DNA of 64,000 nt from Rhodospirillales bacterium (GCA_019455065.1 JACFNC010000006.1:176756-240755), one strand, 5' to 3'; positions 1-11,205 are shown, counted from the stretch's first letter. Made by a program: numbers and translations. The notes: a model not told the origin generated them from the sequence alone.

Positions 1-235
1 GAGCGTCGTCCACATCGGAAAGGCGGGCGCGGCCGTCGGGCCCGGTGAAGGCGGTCCGTTCGGCAAGGGCGACGCCGTCGACGCGGCGTTCGGCGCGGAC
101 CGTGACCATCGCCAGCGGCAATGGTGCCCCGGTCGCGTCGCGCACCTCGACGGCGAGGTCGCGCGCGGCGGCGGCGGGCACCAGGCCGACGGCAAGGCAG
201 CCGGCGAGGAGGAGAGACTTGAGGCGCGCTGTCAT
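1..235 (-). CDS. Secreted protein with carboxypeptidase-regulatory-like fold, 3' end cut by window edge
   Basis: The gene reads leftward from an ATG at 235 and runs off the window, leaving about 78 residues. The first 24 residues form a signal peptide (MTARLKSLLLAGCLAVGLVP followed by an Ala-rich cleavage region), so the product is exported. The rest (DLAVEVRDATGAPLPLAMVT, then TGPDGRARL) has the look of the small beta-sandwich called the carboxypeptidase regulatory-like domain, common in periplasmic and outer-membrane proteins. Its start overlaps the stop of the next upstream gene by ATGA, so both are probably one operon. The function is unknown. Confidence 0.55.
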   Translation of the reverse strand, partial: MTARLKSLLLAGCLAVGLVPAAAARDLAVEVRDATGAPLPLAMVTVRAERRVDGVALAERTAFTGPDGRARLSDVDDA

Positions 236-693
236 CGCAGATCGAACTCCCATCCGATGGTCTCCAGCACCCGGTAGCCGACGCTCGCCTCGGTTCGGCC
301 GCGTTCTCGCCCGCCCGCATCCAGCAGCCGCGCCGTGAACGGCACGGTCAGCACGCGTTTCGAGCCGCAGTCGCGGATGTAGTCGACGCTGAGGCGGTAG
401 CGGCCGGCGGCGGCGCCGGGGATGACCGCGGTCTCGACAAACGGGGGCGCCTCGGCCGACACCTCGCCGCAGCCGGCCTCGGCCCCCATGCGAATGCCGT
501 CGCGCGCTCGCCGGTTGCCGAAATACACGGTCTCACCGTCCGGCCCGGTTACGAACAGGTCGAGGTCCACCCGTTCGCTCCAGGCGATCTCGACGGTCAG
601 CGAGCCGCCCGCCGCCTCGATCGTCGGCGGTGCGGCCGCCGCAGGCGCCACGGTCAGAAGAACGACGGCCAGCGGAACCGCCCGGCGCCTCAT
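232..693 (-). CDS. Secreted protein with DUF2135/YfaP-like beta-sandwich
   Basis: A 153-residue protein with a signal peptide (MRRRAVPLAVVLLTVAPAAA). The mature part contains WSERVDLDLFVTGPDGE, close to the W-x-D-x-DLDLhV-x-D/GPDG pattern of the DUF2135 family, and ends with a GRYRLSVDY strand. It probably folds as a periplasmic beta-sandwich. Two cysteines (GCGEV and RDCGSK) may form a disulphide. I chose the ATG at 693 because it overlaps the stop of the upstream epimerase gene by ATGA and exposes the signal peptide; an open frame continues further upstream inside that gene. It sits in a three-gene leftward operon. Its role is unknown. Confidence 0.6.
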   Translation of the reverse strand: MRRRAVPLAVVLLTVAPAAAAPPTIEAAGGSLTVEIAWSERVDLDLFVTGPDGETVYFGNRRARDGIRMGAEAGCGEVSAEAPPFVETAVIPGAAAGRYRLSVDYIRDCGSKRVLTVPFTARLLDAGGRERGRTEASVGYRVLETIGWEFDLR

Positions 694-1673
694 GCCGCCA
701 TCCTTCCCGCCGCCGCGCGCGGCACGACGAACCGCTCGAATGCCTGGCGCGAGGTGAGGGCCGGCGTGTAACCGAATTCCGCCTTGAGCCGGGCGTTGTC
801 GAGCACCGGCCGATAGCGCAGGAACTTGACGTGCTCGGGCCCCAGCCGGCCGCGCCCGAGCAGCCTGGCGGTCCCGAGGGCGGCCCCGATCAGCCCGGCC
901 GGCAGCGGGACGTAGGGCTTGCCGAGCAGCGCCGCGATCTCGCGCATGGGCAGGGCGCCGTCGCCGGCAAGGTTGTAGACGCCGGCCGCGCACTCGCGGA
1001 CGCCCTTGACGATGCAGTTGATGACGTCGGCGTCCCAGATGAAGACGAACGGGCTGGCCGATCCGGCCACGCCGAGCACGAACGATTTCTCGAACAGGGC
1101 CGTGATCTGGTTGGCGACGCGGCGGCCGAGCACGGTGCCCGGCCGGAACACGAGCTGGCGCAGGCGCGGGTGGCGTTCGCGGGCTTCGGCCAGCATCTCC
1201 TCGACCAGCCGCTTGTTCCTGGAATAGGGAAAGTCTTCGTTGCCGCGCAGCGGATGCGACTCGTTCAGCCACGCCGGATTGTCGGCGTGATAGCCGTAGG
1301 CCGCCCCGCTGCTGGTCACGATCAGCTGCTCGACCCCGGCCGCGAGGCAGGCGTCGAGGACGTTGCGGGTGCCGAGGACGTCGATCGAATAGTCGAAGTC
1401 GGGATCGCCGCCGGCGCCGACCACAGAAGCCAGATGCACCACCGCATCCGGCCGCTCGCGGGCGACGATGCGGCCGAAGGCGGAATCGCGGATGTCGGCG
1501 ACGTGATAGGTGACGCCGAGAAGGCGTTCCGTGGCCGGCCAGTCACGCACGTCGACGGCGACGATACGCAGACCGGCCTCGTCGCGGGTGATGGCTTCGA
1601 TCAACTCGCGGCCGATGTAGCCGCCCGCCCCGGTGACCAGGACGGTGCGCTCAGCCGCGCCGCCGCCGTCCAT
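690..1673 (-). CDS. NAD-dependent epimerase/dehydratase (extended SDR)
   Basis: A 327-residue extended short-chain dehydrogenase/reductase. The N-terminal VLVTGAGGYIGREL is the NAD(P)-binding glycine motif of a Rossmann fold, DVRDW follows the second strand, and YSRNK (about residues 150-154) is the catalytic Tyr-x3-Lys. VVHLASVVG and TSSGAAYGY fit the usual strand 4 and catalytic Ser regions. Such enzymes act on nucleotide sugars or related substrates; nothing here fixes the substrate. It is the first gene of a leftward operon with two secreted proteins and is divergent from the AraC-type regulator at 1808. Confidence 0.8.
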   Translation of the reverse strand: MDGGGAAERTVLVTGAGGYIGRELIEAITRDEAGLRIVAVDVRDWPATERLLGVTYHVADIRDSAFGRIVARERPDAVVHLASVVGAGGDPDFDYSIDVLGTRNVLDACLAAGVEQLIVTSSGAAYGYHADNPAWLNESHPLRGNEDFPYSRNKRLVEEMLAEARERHPRLRQLVFRPGTVLGRRVANQITALFEKSFVLGVAGSASPFVFIWDADVINCIVKGVRECAAGVYNLAGDGALPMREIAALLGKPYVPLPAGLIGAALGTARLLGRGRLGPEHVKFLRYRPVLDNARLKAEFGYTPALTSRQAFERFVVPRAAAGRMAA

Positions 1674-1807
1674 TCGCGTCGCCTCCCTTATGGTTCATTT
1701 TTCTGACCGGGATGGCGTTTCGCGCCCGCGTTTCACAAGCCCCGGCATCTTCGATACTATTTCGTGGCCCGGCCTCTTCATTAGCCGCCGGCGACAAAGG
1801 ATTGACC

Positions 1808-2887
1808 GTGCGTGCCAGCGACGACAAGCCAGCCGACCACGCCAAGCCCGGAACCCGCCGGGGCACCGTGTCGGCCGGCTTCATCCGCACCCTGCTCGAC
1901 GCCTTCGCGCGTGAATATGGCGGCCAGATTCAACGGGCCGCGGTCCTCGCCCAGGCCGGTATCGCCGACGGCGCCTTGGAGGCGCCCGAAGCGCGTGTTC
2001 CGGTCGAGGTGGTGGCGCGGGTGTGGGCGGCGGTGCAGGCCCGGACCCGCGACCGCATGATGGGCCTGAAGGTGGCGCGTCACGTGCGCCCGGGGTCGTT
2101 CGGCGTGCTCGGCCATCTGCTGATGACGTCGGCGACGCTGGGCGAGGCCTTCGAGCGCGCCGCCGAGTTTGCGGCCCTGGTGGGCGACGGCGGCGTGCTG
2201 GCGGTGGACCTCGGGGGCGGCGACGCGGTGCTGGCCTACGACCTGGTCGACCGCGACCTGCCCTGCCGCGAGGAGCGCATCGAGGCGCTGCTCTCCGCGC
2301 TCGTCGCGTTCGTGCGCTGGATCACCGGCCACGACGTCGTACCGCGGGCGGTGCGCTTCGCCCACCCGTCGCCAGGCTATCGCGGCGCCTTCCTCGGGGC
2401 GTTCGGCATCGAGCCGTCCTTCGAGGCCTGCGACAATGCCGTCGTGATCTCGGCCCGCCACCTCGAGCTACCGCTTCTTCAGGCGGACCCCGAACTGTGC
2501 GCCGTGCTGGCCGCGCATGCGCGCAAGGTGCTGGCCCGGCTGACCGACGAGGATCCGGTCATCCGCCTGGTGCGCCAGGCGATCATGGCCCAGATGGCCT
2601 GGGGCCCGCCGACACTGGTGGGGGTCGCCCTGTCGCTGGCGATGCCGGCGCGGCGCCTGCAGCGGCGTCTCGCCGACCGCGGCACGTCGTTCCAGGAGCA
2701 GCTCGCCTCGGCGCGGCGGCATCTGGCCCTCGACCACCTCGGGCGCGGCAACAAGAGCATCGGCGAGGTGGCGGCGCTGGCGGGCTTTGCCGACGTGCCC
2801 AGCTTCCACCGCGCCTTCAAGCGGTGGACCGGGATGACTCCCGGCCAGTGGCTGGCCTCCGCCGAGGCATCGGCCGCGGTCAACTGA
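1808..2887 (+). CDS. AraC-family transcriptional regulator
   Basis: The C-terminal ~90 residues are a double helix-turn-helix of the AraC/XylS type (RLQRRLADRGTSF; IGEVAALAGFADVPSFHRAF; WTGMTPGQW). The N-terminal part resembles the ligand-binding domain seen in OruR- and ArgR-like members (PGSFGVLGHLLMTSATLGEA). I favour the GTG at 1808, 6-7 bases after an AAAGG, giving 359 residues. The frame is open back to 1712, which would add 32 poorly conserved-looking residues. It is divergent from the epimerase gene and ends just before the convergent SDR gene. Its target and ligand cannot be read from the sequence. Confidence 0.8.
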   Translation: MRASDDKPADHAKPGTRRGTVSAGFIRTLLDAFAREYGGQIQRAAVLAQAGIADGALEAPEARVPVEVVARVWAAVQARTRDRMMGLKVARHVRPGSFGVLGHLLMTSATLGEAFERAAEFAALVGDGGVLAVDLGGGDAVLAYDLVDRDLPCREERIEALLSALVAFVRWITGHDVVPRAVRFAHPSPGYRGAFLGAFGIEPSFEACDNAVVISARHLELPLLQADPELCAVLAAHARKVLARLTDEDPVIRLVRQAIMAQMAWGPPTLVGVALSLAMPARRLQRRLADRGTSFQEQLASARRHLALDHLGRGNKSIGEVAALAGFADVPSFHRAFKRWTGMTPGQWLASAEASAAVN

Positions 2888-3584
2888 GGCCGACCACCGG
2901 AATTGCCGCCCCGTGGACGGCGCGGGCGGCGTCCGAGGCGAGAAAGGCGATGACCTCGGCCAGCGCCGCCGGCGCCACCCAGCGGGCGAAGTCGGCGTCC
3001 GGCATGTCCTTTCGGTTCTGCGGCGTGTCGATGATGCTGGGCAGGACGCAGTTGACGTTGATGCCCCGGTCGCGCAGTTCCGCCGCCATGCTCTCGGTGA
3101 GGCGCGTCACCGCGTCCTTGGACGCGCAGTAGGCCGCCATGCCGGCCTTGCCCTCGCGAGAGGCGGCGGCGGACACGTTGACGATGCGCCCCGATCCCGC
3201 CGCCAGCATCGTCGGCACCACCGCCCGCGCCGTGGACAGCACGGTGCCGGCGTTGACGTCCATCATGAAGCGCCACAATTCGGCCGGCGTCTCATGCACC
3301 GGCGGCCCCATGCGGAAGGCGCCGGCGATGTTGCACAGCACGTCGATCCGCCCGAAGCGGGCGAGTGCCGCATCGACGGCCCGCCGCACCGCCGCGTCAT
3401 CGGTCAGGTCGGCCGCCACCGGCAGCCGCGTGCCGCCCGCCTCGCCGAACGCGGCGCGTAGTCCTTCGGCGCTGGCGTCGAGGAGCACGAGACTCGCCCC
3501 CTCGCGCTCGAACGTCGCCGCCACCATCCGCCCGAGGGCGCCCGCCGCACCCGTGACCATCACGACCCTGCCCTGGAAACGCAT
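2880..3584 (-). CDS. Short-chain dehydrogenase/reductase
   Basis: A 234-residue classical SDR. It has the cofactor motif TGAAGALG near the N-terminus, D-rich VAADLTDDAA, NIAGAF (the NNAG position) and YCASK with the catalytic Tyr and Lys. The ATG at 3584 follows a GGGAGGG ribosome site. A longer in-frame extension to 3812 is open but reads as low-complexity sequence and lacks a better start. The gene is convergent with the AraC regulator, their stops overlapping by a few bases. Oxidoreductase on an unknown alcohol or ketone. Confidence 0.8.
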   Translation of the reverse strand: MRFQGRVVMVTGAAGALGRMVAATFEREGASLVLLDASAEGLRAAFGEAGGTRLPVAADLTDDAAVRRAVDAALARFGRIDVLCNIAGAFRMGPPVHETPAELWRFMMDVNAGTVLSTARAVVPTMLAAGSGRIVNVSAAASREGKAGMAAYCASKDAVTRLTESMAAELRDRGINVNCVLPSIIDTPQNRKDMPDADFARWVAPAALAEVIAFLASDAARAVHGAAIPVVGLS

Positions 3585-3723
3585 CGCGCGGCCCTCCCGC
3601 TGTTTCAGCCTGTGGATGATGGCATGCCCAGATCGAATTGAGGAAGGGGGCCTTGCGGGGGTAGCCGAGGGCGGGCTGGCCAGCCAAAGAGAACCGCGCG
3701 GCGGACTCGCCTGTTTCGTCGGC

Positions 3724-4371
3724 ATGGCCAGCGAGCCGTCCGATACCGCCCGGCGCCACCTGCCGCCCGAACGCGACCTGCGGACGCTGAGGAGCGCCGC
3801 GTCGGGCTGCACGGCCTGTCCGCTTCACTTGAGCGGCACGCAGACGGTGTTCGGCGACGGCCCCGCCGATGCCGTGCTGATGCTGGTCGGCGAGCAGCCT
3901 GGCGATGCCGAGGACGTGGCCGGCGAGCCCTTCGTCGGCCCCGCGGGCAAGCTGCTCGACCGCTGCCTGGAGGCCGCCGGGATCGACAGGCGGCGCGTCT
4001 ACGTCACCAACGTGGTCAAGCACTTCAAATGGGTGCCGCGCGGCAAACGCCGCATCCACGGCAAGCCCAACGCCCGCGAGATCAGGGCCTGCCTGCCCTG
4101 GCTCGAGGCGGAGATGGAAGCGGTAAGCCCGCGGGTCGTGGTCTGCCTGGGGGCGACGGCGGCGCAGGCGCTTTTGGGCTCGTCCTTCCGGGTGAGCCGG
4201 CAGCGCGGCGAGTTCGTCGCGTCGCCCATCGCGCCCTATGTCATGGCCACCGCGCATCCCTCGGCCCTGCTGCGCCAGCCCGACGAGGACAGCCGGCGCG
4301 TCGAGCGCGCCCGGTTCATCGCCGATCTGCGCAAGGTGGCGGAGGTTCTGGTCAGACCGGACGTTCCCTAG
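3724..4371 (+). CDS. udgX: UdgX-type uracil-DNA glycosylase (Fe-S, family 4 related)
   Basis: A 215-residue protein of the family 4/SPO1-type uracil-DNA glycosylases. Motif A is GEQPGDAED (from residue 56), the UdgX form rather than the GEAPG of ordinary family 4 enzymes, and KRRIH at 108-112 is the R-loop that defines UdgX. The His of that loop (His112 here, His109 in the mycobacterial enzyme) bonds covalently to the abasic site after uracil removal. Cys29, Cys32, Cys123 and Cys141 can hold the [4Fe-4S] cluster. The C-terminal motif AHPSALLR is present. I chose the ATG at 3724; the frame is open upstream, but that stretch overlaps the divergent SDR start. It stands alone, 88 bases before hsp20. 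Confidence 0.85.
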   Translation: MASEPSDTARRHLPPERDLRTLRSAASGCTACPLHLSGTQTVFGDGPADAVLMLVGEQPGDAEDVAGEPFVGPAGKLLDRCLEAAGIDRRRVYVTNVVKHFKWVPRGKRRIHGKPNAREIRACLPWLEAEMEAVSPRVVVCLGATAAQALLGSSFRVSRQRGEFVASPIAPYVMATAHPSALLRQPDEDSRRVERARFIADLRKVAEVLVRPDVP

Positions 4372-4459
4372 GCCGCCTGATTTGCGTTCGCTCCGAGGCG
4401 TCACTAACTGACAAACACACAAGGCGGAGGACGGACGTTCCGTCGAGCGGAGAGGGAAG

Positions 4460-4852
4460 ATGACGTCGGACCCCAGAACCTGGATGTGGGCGGAGGCGAT
4501 GGAAATGCTGGACCGGGCGGAACGCCTGCAGCGCCGGTTTTTCCAGCCGGCGCGGCCGGCGTTGCGTCCGACCTGGGAGCCGCCGCTCGACATCTACGAA
4601 ACCGACGACGCCTACTGGCTGGTCATCGCCCTGCCCGGCGTGCGGCCCGACGACATCGAGATCGCCATCGACGGCGGCTTCCTCACGGTGGTCGGCGAAC
4701 GCCCCATCCCGCTGCGTCGCGCCCGCATTCACCGCCTGGAGATCCCACACGGGCGCTTCGAGCGGCGCATCGAGCTGCCGCCCGGGCGCCTGGAGGTAGG
4801 GCGTCGGGAACTCGTCGACGGATGCCTGCTGCTCAGCCTGCGCAAGCTTTGA
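4460..4852 (+). CDS. Hsp20/alpha-crystallin small heat-shock protein
   Basis: A 130-residue small heat-shock protein. The alpha-crystallin domain starts at PPLDIYETDDAYWLVIALPG and runs to the end, with the GVRPDDIEI turn and a short terminal strand (LLLSLRKL) in place of a long C-terminal tail. Such proteins form oligomers that hold unfolding proteins in the cytoplasm. It is immediately followed by lon (10-base gap), so chaperone and protease are likely co-transcribed as a stress pair. A small inverted repeat (ACGGACGTTCCGT, 4431-4443) lies just upstream of the start; its role is unclear. Confidence 0.85.
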   Translation: MTSDPRTWMWAEAMEMLDRAERLQRRFFQPARPALRPTWEPPLDIYETDDAYWLVIALPGVRPDDIEIAIDGGFLTVVGERPIPLRRARIHRLEIPHGRFERRIELPPGRLEVGRRELVDGCLLLSLRKL

Positions 4853-4862
4853 GAGAGAAGCC

Positions 4863-7289
<2,427 letters not shown>

Positions 7290-7293
7290 GGGG

Positions 7294-7494
7294 ATGTCCC
7301 GGTTTCTGATCGCCTTCGGCATCCTGCTGGTGGCCGCCGGCCTGCTGTGGCCATTGCTCCAGAAGGTGGGGCTGGGCCGGCTGCCCGGAGACATCGTCAT
7401 CGAACGGGGCGGGTTCAGGCTCTATCTGCCGATGGCCACCTCCATCGTGATGAGCATGCTGCTCAGTCTCGTGCTCTGGCTGATCAATAGGTGA
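7294..7494 (+). CDS. DUF2905-type small membrane protein
   Basis: A 66-residue protein with two hydrophobic segments (FLIAFGILLVAAGLLWPLL and LPMATSIVMSMLLSLVLWLI) around a conserved-looking centre, KVGLGRLPGDIVIERGGFRL. The order hydrophobic helix, GRLPGDI, hydrophobic helix is that of the DUF2905 family. It starts 4 bases after the lon stop. It is a small inner-membrane protein of unknown role. Confidence 0.75.
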   Translation: MSRFLIAFGILLVAAGLLWPLLQKVGLGRLPGDIVIERGGFRLYLPMATSIVMSMLLSLVLWLINR

Positions 7495-7602
7495 CCGTTT
7501 CGCTCAGCCATTGGGGTACGTACCCCAATGCCCAGGATCGGGCCCGGCCGCCCTGAGGCAAGATGGCGCCGACCTGAACGAAGAACAACGAAGAGCGAGC
7601 GA

Positions 7603-7812
7603 ATGCCTACCGAGATCCAGATCACCAATCGCAACCCCCTGACCACCAAACGCGTCACCGCCAAGCTCCAGGACGAGGATCTCGACGATCCGTTCATGGA
7701 GTTCGTCATTTCCCCGGGCGAAGCGGTCATCATTCCCATCAAGAACGGCATGACCCTTCTCGTCTCCGAGGAAACCGCGGCCCGGGAGGGCGCCGAGGCG
7801 GAAACCGTCTAG
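7603..7812 (+). CDS. Small conserved hypothetical protein
   Basis: A 69-residue, strongly acidic protein with no signal peptide or membrane segment. It reads as a compact beta-rich fold (EIQITNRNPLTTKRVTAKL; PFMEFVISPGEAVIIPIKNG; TLLVSEET). I chose the ATG at 7603 because the in-frame sequence before it is Arg/Pro-rich and not protein-like. I do not recognise the family. The ribosome site is weak (GAGCGAGC). Confidence 0.5.
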   Translation: MPTEIQITNRNPLTTKRVTAKLQDEDLDDPFMEFVISPGEAVIIPIKNGMTLLVSEETAAREGAEAETV

Positions 7813-7939
7813 CTTCCCCCCCCCATTCCGGCCGGGCCCGCGGCGCGGGTCTGGCATGCCCGAATGCCTGTTCAACCCGACGCCGGCATCCGCTACTCCT
7901 TGAGAAGGGGCGGCCGGGGCCGTCGGTTTGCGGGGCGGC

Positions 7940-8857
7940 ATGACCAAGGGCAGCGCCAACCACAACGTCGCGGGCACCGCCTACGCGCTCGGCGCCTACC
8001 TGATGTGGGGATTCTTCCCCGTCTTCTGGAAGGCGCTCGGCCACGTTCCGGCGCTGGAGATTCTGTTCCAGCGGGTCATCTGGTCGGCGCTGTTCCTGGC
8101 GGGCATGGTCACGCTCACCCGCGCATGGCGGCAGGTGCGTGCCATCCTGCGCACGCCGCGGCAGATGGCGCTGCTGGCCGCCACCACGGCGCTGATCGGC
8201 GTCAACTGGCTGCTGTTCATCTGGGCGGTCAACGCCGACCGCGTGCTCGAGACCAGCCTCGGCTATTTCATCAACCCGCTGGTCAATGTGGTGCTCGGCG
8301 TTCTGTTCCTGGGCGAGCGCCTGCGCCGCTGGCAGACGCTGGCGGTGCTGCTGGCCGCGGCCGGCGTGCTCAACCTGACCGCGGCCACCGGGGTCCCGCC
8401 GTGGATCGCGCTGACGCTGGCCGTCACCTTCGGCCTGTACGGTCTGCTGCGCAAGATCAGCCCGGTCGAGCCGCTGGTCGGGCTTCTCGTGGAGACGGGG
8501 ATCATGATGCCGGTGGCGCTGGCCTACGTGCTGTGGCTGCAGGCCACGGGCACCGGGTCGTTCGGCCTGGACTGGGGCACCGACGCGCTGCTGATCCTCG
8601 GCGGGGCGGTCACCATGGCCCCGATGATCATGTTCAACGCGGCGGCGCGGCGGCTGCGCTACGCCACCCTGGGCGTGCTCCAGTACCTGGCGCCCAGCCT
8701 GCATTTCATACTCGCCGTGCAGCTCTACGGCGAGCCGCTGACGGCGGCCCATCTGGTGACCTTCGCCTGCATCTGGACGGGCGTCGCCCTGTTCGCCGGC
8801 GACGCCGTCCGCGCCGGCCGGTCGCGGCGTCTGTCGCGGGCGGTCAGCGGAGAGTGA
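7940..8857 (+). CDS. rarD: RarD-type EamA permease
   Basis: A 305-residue inner-membrane protein with about ten hydrophobic helices, the usual RarD length. Early motifs GAYLMWGFFPVFWKAL and LIGVNWLLFIWAVNADRVLETSLGYFINPLV are characteristic of RarD, a DMT-superfamily permease whose substrate is still unclear. I chose the ATG at 7940 with a GGGGCGG just upstream; a TTG four codons earlier is possible. It overlaps the 3' end of the convergent FmdE-like gene by 14 bases. Confidence 0.88.
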   Translation: MTKGSANHNVAGTAYALGAYLMWGFFPVFWKALGHVPALEILFQRVIWSALFLAGMVTLTRAWRQVRAILRTPRQMALLAATTALIGVNWLLFIWAVNADRVLETSLGYFINPLVNVVLGVLFLGERLRRWQTLAVLLAAAGVLNLTAATGVPPWIALTLAVTFGLYGLLRKISPVEPLVGLLVETGIMMPVALAYVLWLQATGTGSFGLDWGTDALLILGGAVTMAPMIMFNAAARRLRYATLGVLQYLAPSLHFILAVQLYGEPLTAAHLVTFACIWTGVALFAGDAVRAGRSRRLSRAVSGE

Positions 8858-9446
8858 CGAGGCGCGGGTCGTCGGCGTGGTCGACGACGATGCGCCGCAC
8901 CCGGTCCTGCCACAGCCGGCCGAATTCGAGGCGTTCCGCCTCGCCCGCCATGCCGACCAGCACCGCCTGCATCAGCTCGCGCATGCGGGCGTCGGCGGGC
9001 ACGATCTCGCCGTGGAAGGCGGCCTCGACGCGGGCGCCGTTGTCGGTGCGCTCGAACGCCATCTCGCCGTCGCAGTCGGCGTCGAAGACGAGCAGGCGGC
9101 GGCGGTCGAAGCGGCCGGCGATGCCCTTGAAGCCGTCCTCCTGCGTGGCGCCGGTGAGCAGGCGGGCGACCCCGGCCATGACGCCGGTGACGCCATCGGT
9201 CTGGCCGTCGCGGAACGACACCCTGACCGCGCCGCGTTCCGGCGGCCGATCGCCGTAGAGCCGGCACAGGGCGCGCAGGGTCACGAGATAGGCGCCGGCC
9301 ACGGTGGGGCAGGAATGGCCGGCCAGCTTGACCGCGTCGGCATAGCCGTATTCGATCAGCCCACCCTCGGCGGCGCCCAGGAACTCGGCCAGCGGGTCGT
9401 ACATGACGACGCGCGGGGCGTCGGCGAAAAAGGCGGGAAGGGTCAT
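8844..9446 (-). CDS. FmdE-like metal-binding protein
   Basis: A 200-residue protein. VKLAGHSCPTVAGAYL is a variant of the His-x-Cys-Pro motif that marks the FmdE (formylmethanofuran dehydrogenase subunit E) superfamily, in which His and Cys can bind metal. FDADCDGEMAF adds another Cys. No membrane helix or signal is seen. It is transcribed away from the dioxygenase gene at 9597, and the 150-base gap between them should hold both promoters. The name is by motif only; there is no methanofuran pathway in this window. Confidence 0.5.
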   Translation of the reverse strand: MTLPAFFADAPRVVMYDPLAEFLGAAEGGLIEYGYADAVKLAGHSCPTVAGAYLVTLRALCRLYGDRPPERGAVRVSFRDGQTDGVTGVMAGVARLLTGATQEDGFKGIAGRFDRRRLLVFDADCDGEMAFERTDNGARVEAAFHGEIVPADARMRELMQAVLVGMAGEAERLEFGRLWQDRVRRIVVDHADDPRLVTLR

Positions 9447-9596
9447 CGGCGGTCCTGTCGTCTGCTGAACGTTCGAAAGGCGCCAGCCTAGCGGTCGGCA
9501 AGCCGAGGTTCTTTGCGCTGCCGCAACCGGCGAGCATTGCCGAAGGCATCCGCCGACGCCATTTCAGGGAAAGCCCTTCATCGAAAAGACCCGGCC

Positions 9597-10373
9597 ATGC
9601 CACCGACCCTGTTCGTCTCGCACGGCGCCCCCGACCTGGCACTCGAGGCCGGTCCGGCGCACGACTTCCTGCGCGCCTTCGGGCGCAAGCTGCCGCGGCC
9701 GAAGGCGGTGCTCGCCGTCTCCGCCCATTGGGAGACCGACCGGCCCACCGTGGGCACGTCGGCGCGCCCCGAGACCATCCACGACTATCACGGCTTTCCG
9801 CAGCCCCTTTATAATCTGCTCTATCCGGCCCCCGGCGCGCCGGAGATGGCGGAAAGGGCCGCAGGCTTGCTCGAGGGGGCGGGAATCGCCTGCGCCCGCG
9901 ATCCGGCGCGCGGGCTGGACCACGGCGCCTGGGTGCCGCTCATCCTGATGTGGCCCGAGGCCGACGTGCCGGTGGCCCAGTTGTCGATCTCGCCCGGCCG
10001 CGGGCCGCAGGCGCATCTGGCGCTGGGGCGCGCTTTGGCCCCCTTGCGCGAGGAGGACGTGCTGGTGATCGGCACGGGCGGCGTGGTGCACAATCTCGGC
10101 CGGCTCGACTGGTCGGGCGCGGCGCCGGCCGAGGAGTGGGCGCTGGCCTTCGACGGCTGGGTGGCGGAGATGGTGGCGGCCGGGCGCGCCGACGACCTCG
10201 CGGACTTCCGCCGGCAGGCCCCGCACGCCGACCTCGCGCAACCCTCCGACGACCACTTCCTGCCGCTGCTCGTCGCCATGGGGGCGGCCGGCCCGGGCGC
10301 CGTGGGCCGCCGCCTGCACGCCAGCTACACCTACGGCAACCTGGCGATGACGGTGTTCGCCTTCGGCGAATAA
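9597..10373 (+). CDS. LigB/DODA-type extradiol ring-cleavage dioxygenase
   Basis: A 258-residue protein of the class III extradiol dioxygenase (LigB, YgiD/DOPA-dioxygenase) family. It opens with LFVSHGAPDLAL and has SAHWETD, HDYHGFP, LDHGAWVPL and a C-terminal ASYTYGNLAMTVFAFG, all typical. The histidines of SHG, SAHWE and LDHG are the expected iron/zinc ligands and acid-base. Members open catechol rings; the substrate here is unknown. The ATG at 9597 is chosen because it directly precedes PPTLFVSHG, the family's normal N-terminus. Confidence 0.85.
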   Translation: MPPTLFVSHGAPDLALEAGPAHDFLRAFGRKLPRPKAVLAVSAHWETDRPTVGTSARPETIHDYHGFPQPLYNLLYPAPGAPEMAERAAGLLEGAGIACARDPARGLDHGAWVPLILMWPEADVPVAQLSISPGRGPQAHLALGRALAPLREEDVLVIGTGGVVHNLGRLDWSGAAPAEEWALAFDGWVAEMVAAGRADDLADFRRQAPHADLAQPSDDHFLPLLVAMGAAGPGAVGRRLHASYTYGNLAMTVFAFGE

Positions 10374-10383
10374 AGTTTGGCCA

Positions 10384-11058
10384 CTACTGCTCGGGCGTGG
10401 CCTCGGCGGCGAAGCCGCGCGCCCCGGCGAAGGCGTCGTCCCGGAGCAGGAGCGGGCTGTGGCGGCGGGCCGTCTCCAGGATTTCCTCGTAGGGCACGTC
10501 GGCATAGGTCCCGCGGTCGAGCACATACTCCATGTGCCGGCGGCCGGACACGTCGTAGGGATGGAAGATCGAGTCCTCGCGGCCGTCGAACTCCAGCGGC
10601 TTGACGCCGAAGCGCTCGCACAGGCCGAGATTGAAGGCCGGCGTCGCCTTGACCCACTTGCCGTCGAGGAAGAGGTCGGTGTAGGCGTGCCAGCGCAGGA
10701 TGTCGCTGCCGTTGACCTCGAGCAGACGCGGCGTGACCAGGTGGTTGCGCACGTCGGCAAAGCCGAGGCGCGCCGGGATGCCGCTGGATCGCGCCAGCGC
10801 CGCCAGCAGCGCCGCCTTGGGCACGCAGAAGCCGCGGCCGGTGGCCAGGCAGTGCCGCGCCGAATAGCTCTCGGGCCGGGCGAAAGGCACGTACGGGTCG
10901 TACAGGATGCCGTCGCGCACCGCCATGTACAGGCGCACCGCGCGGTCGACGTCGCCGGCAGCCTCCGCCCCCGCCAGCGTCTGGCGCGCGAAGGCGACGA
11001 TCGTCTCGTCCTCGCTCTCGATGAACCGCCCCGGTTGCAGATAGACCGCCTCGACCAT
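10384..11058 (-). CDS. Transglutaminase-like cysteine peptidase-fold protein
   Basis: A 224-residue transglutaminase-like protein. The catalytic triad is visible: Cys in GRGFCVPKAALLAAL, His in RWHAYTDLF and the following Asp of that segment. RAVRLYMAVRDGILYDPY is the conserved region before the Cys. Bacterial members are proteases or amide-processing enzymes of varied role; no signal peptide is seen here. It converges on the dioxygenase gene with a 10-base gap. Confidence 0.8.
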   Translation of the reverse strand: MVEAVYLQPGRFIESEDETIVAFARQTLAGAEAAGDVDRAVRLYMAVRDGILYDPYVPFARPESYSARHCLATGRGFCVPKAALLAALARSSGIPARLGFADVRNHLVTPRLLEVNGSDILRWHAYTDLFLDGKWVKATPAFNLGLCERFGVKPLEFDGREDSIFHPYDVSGRRHMEYVLDRGTYADVPYEEILETARRHSPLLLRDDAFAGARGFAAEATPEQ

Positions 11059-11205
11059 TCGACTTCCTTCTTTCCGTGCATATGCGCCCCGATACCCTAT
11101 GGGGAGTGGCGCCCGACAGGCAAGCGATAGCGGCGAGGGGCAGGGATGCGCGCGCCTCAGGCCCTAATGGACACCGCGACCGGGTGGTCGCGTATCACTG
11201 AAATC

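Noticed and set aside
4431..4443. Inverted repeat ACGGACGTTCCGT before hsp20 as a heat-shock operator or CIRCE element
   Set aside because: It does not match CIRCE (TTAGCACTC-N9-GAGTGCTAA) or a ROSE-type thermometer, and a 5-base arm pair is expected by chance in GC-rich DNA.
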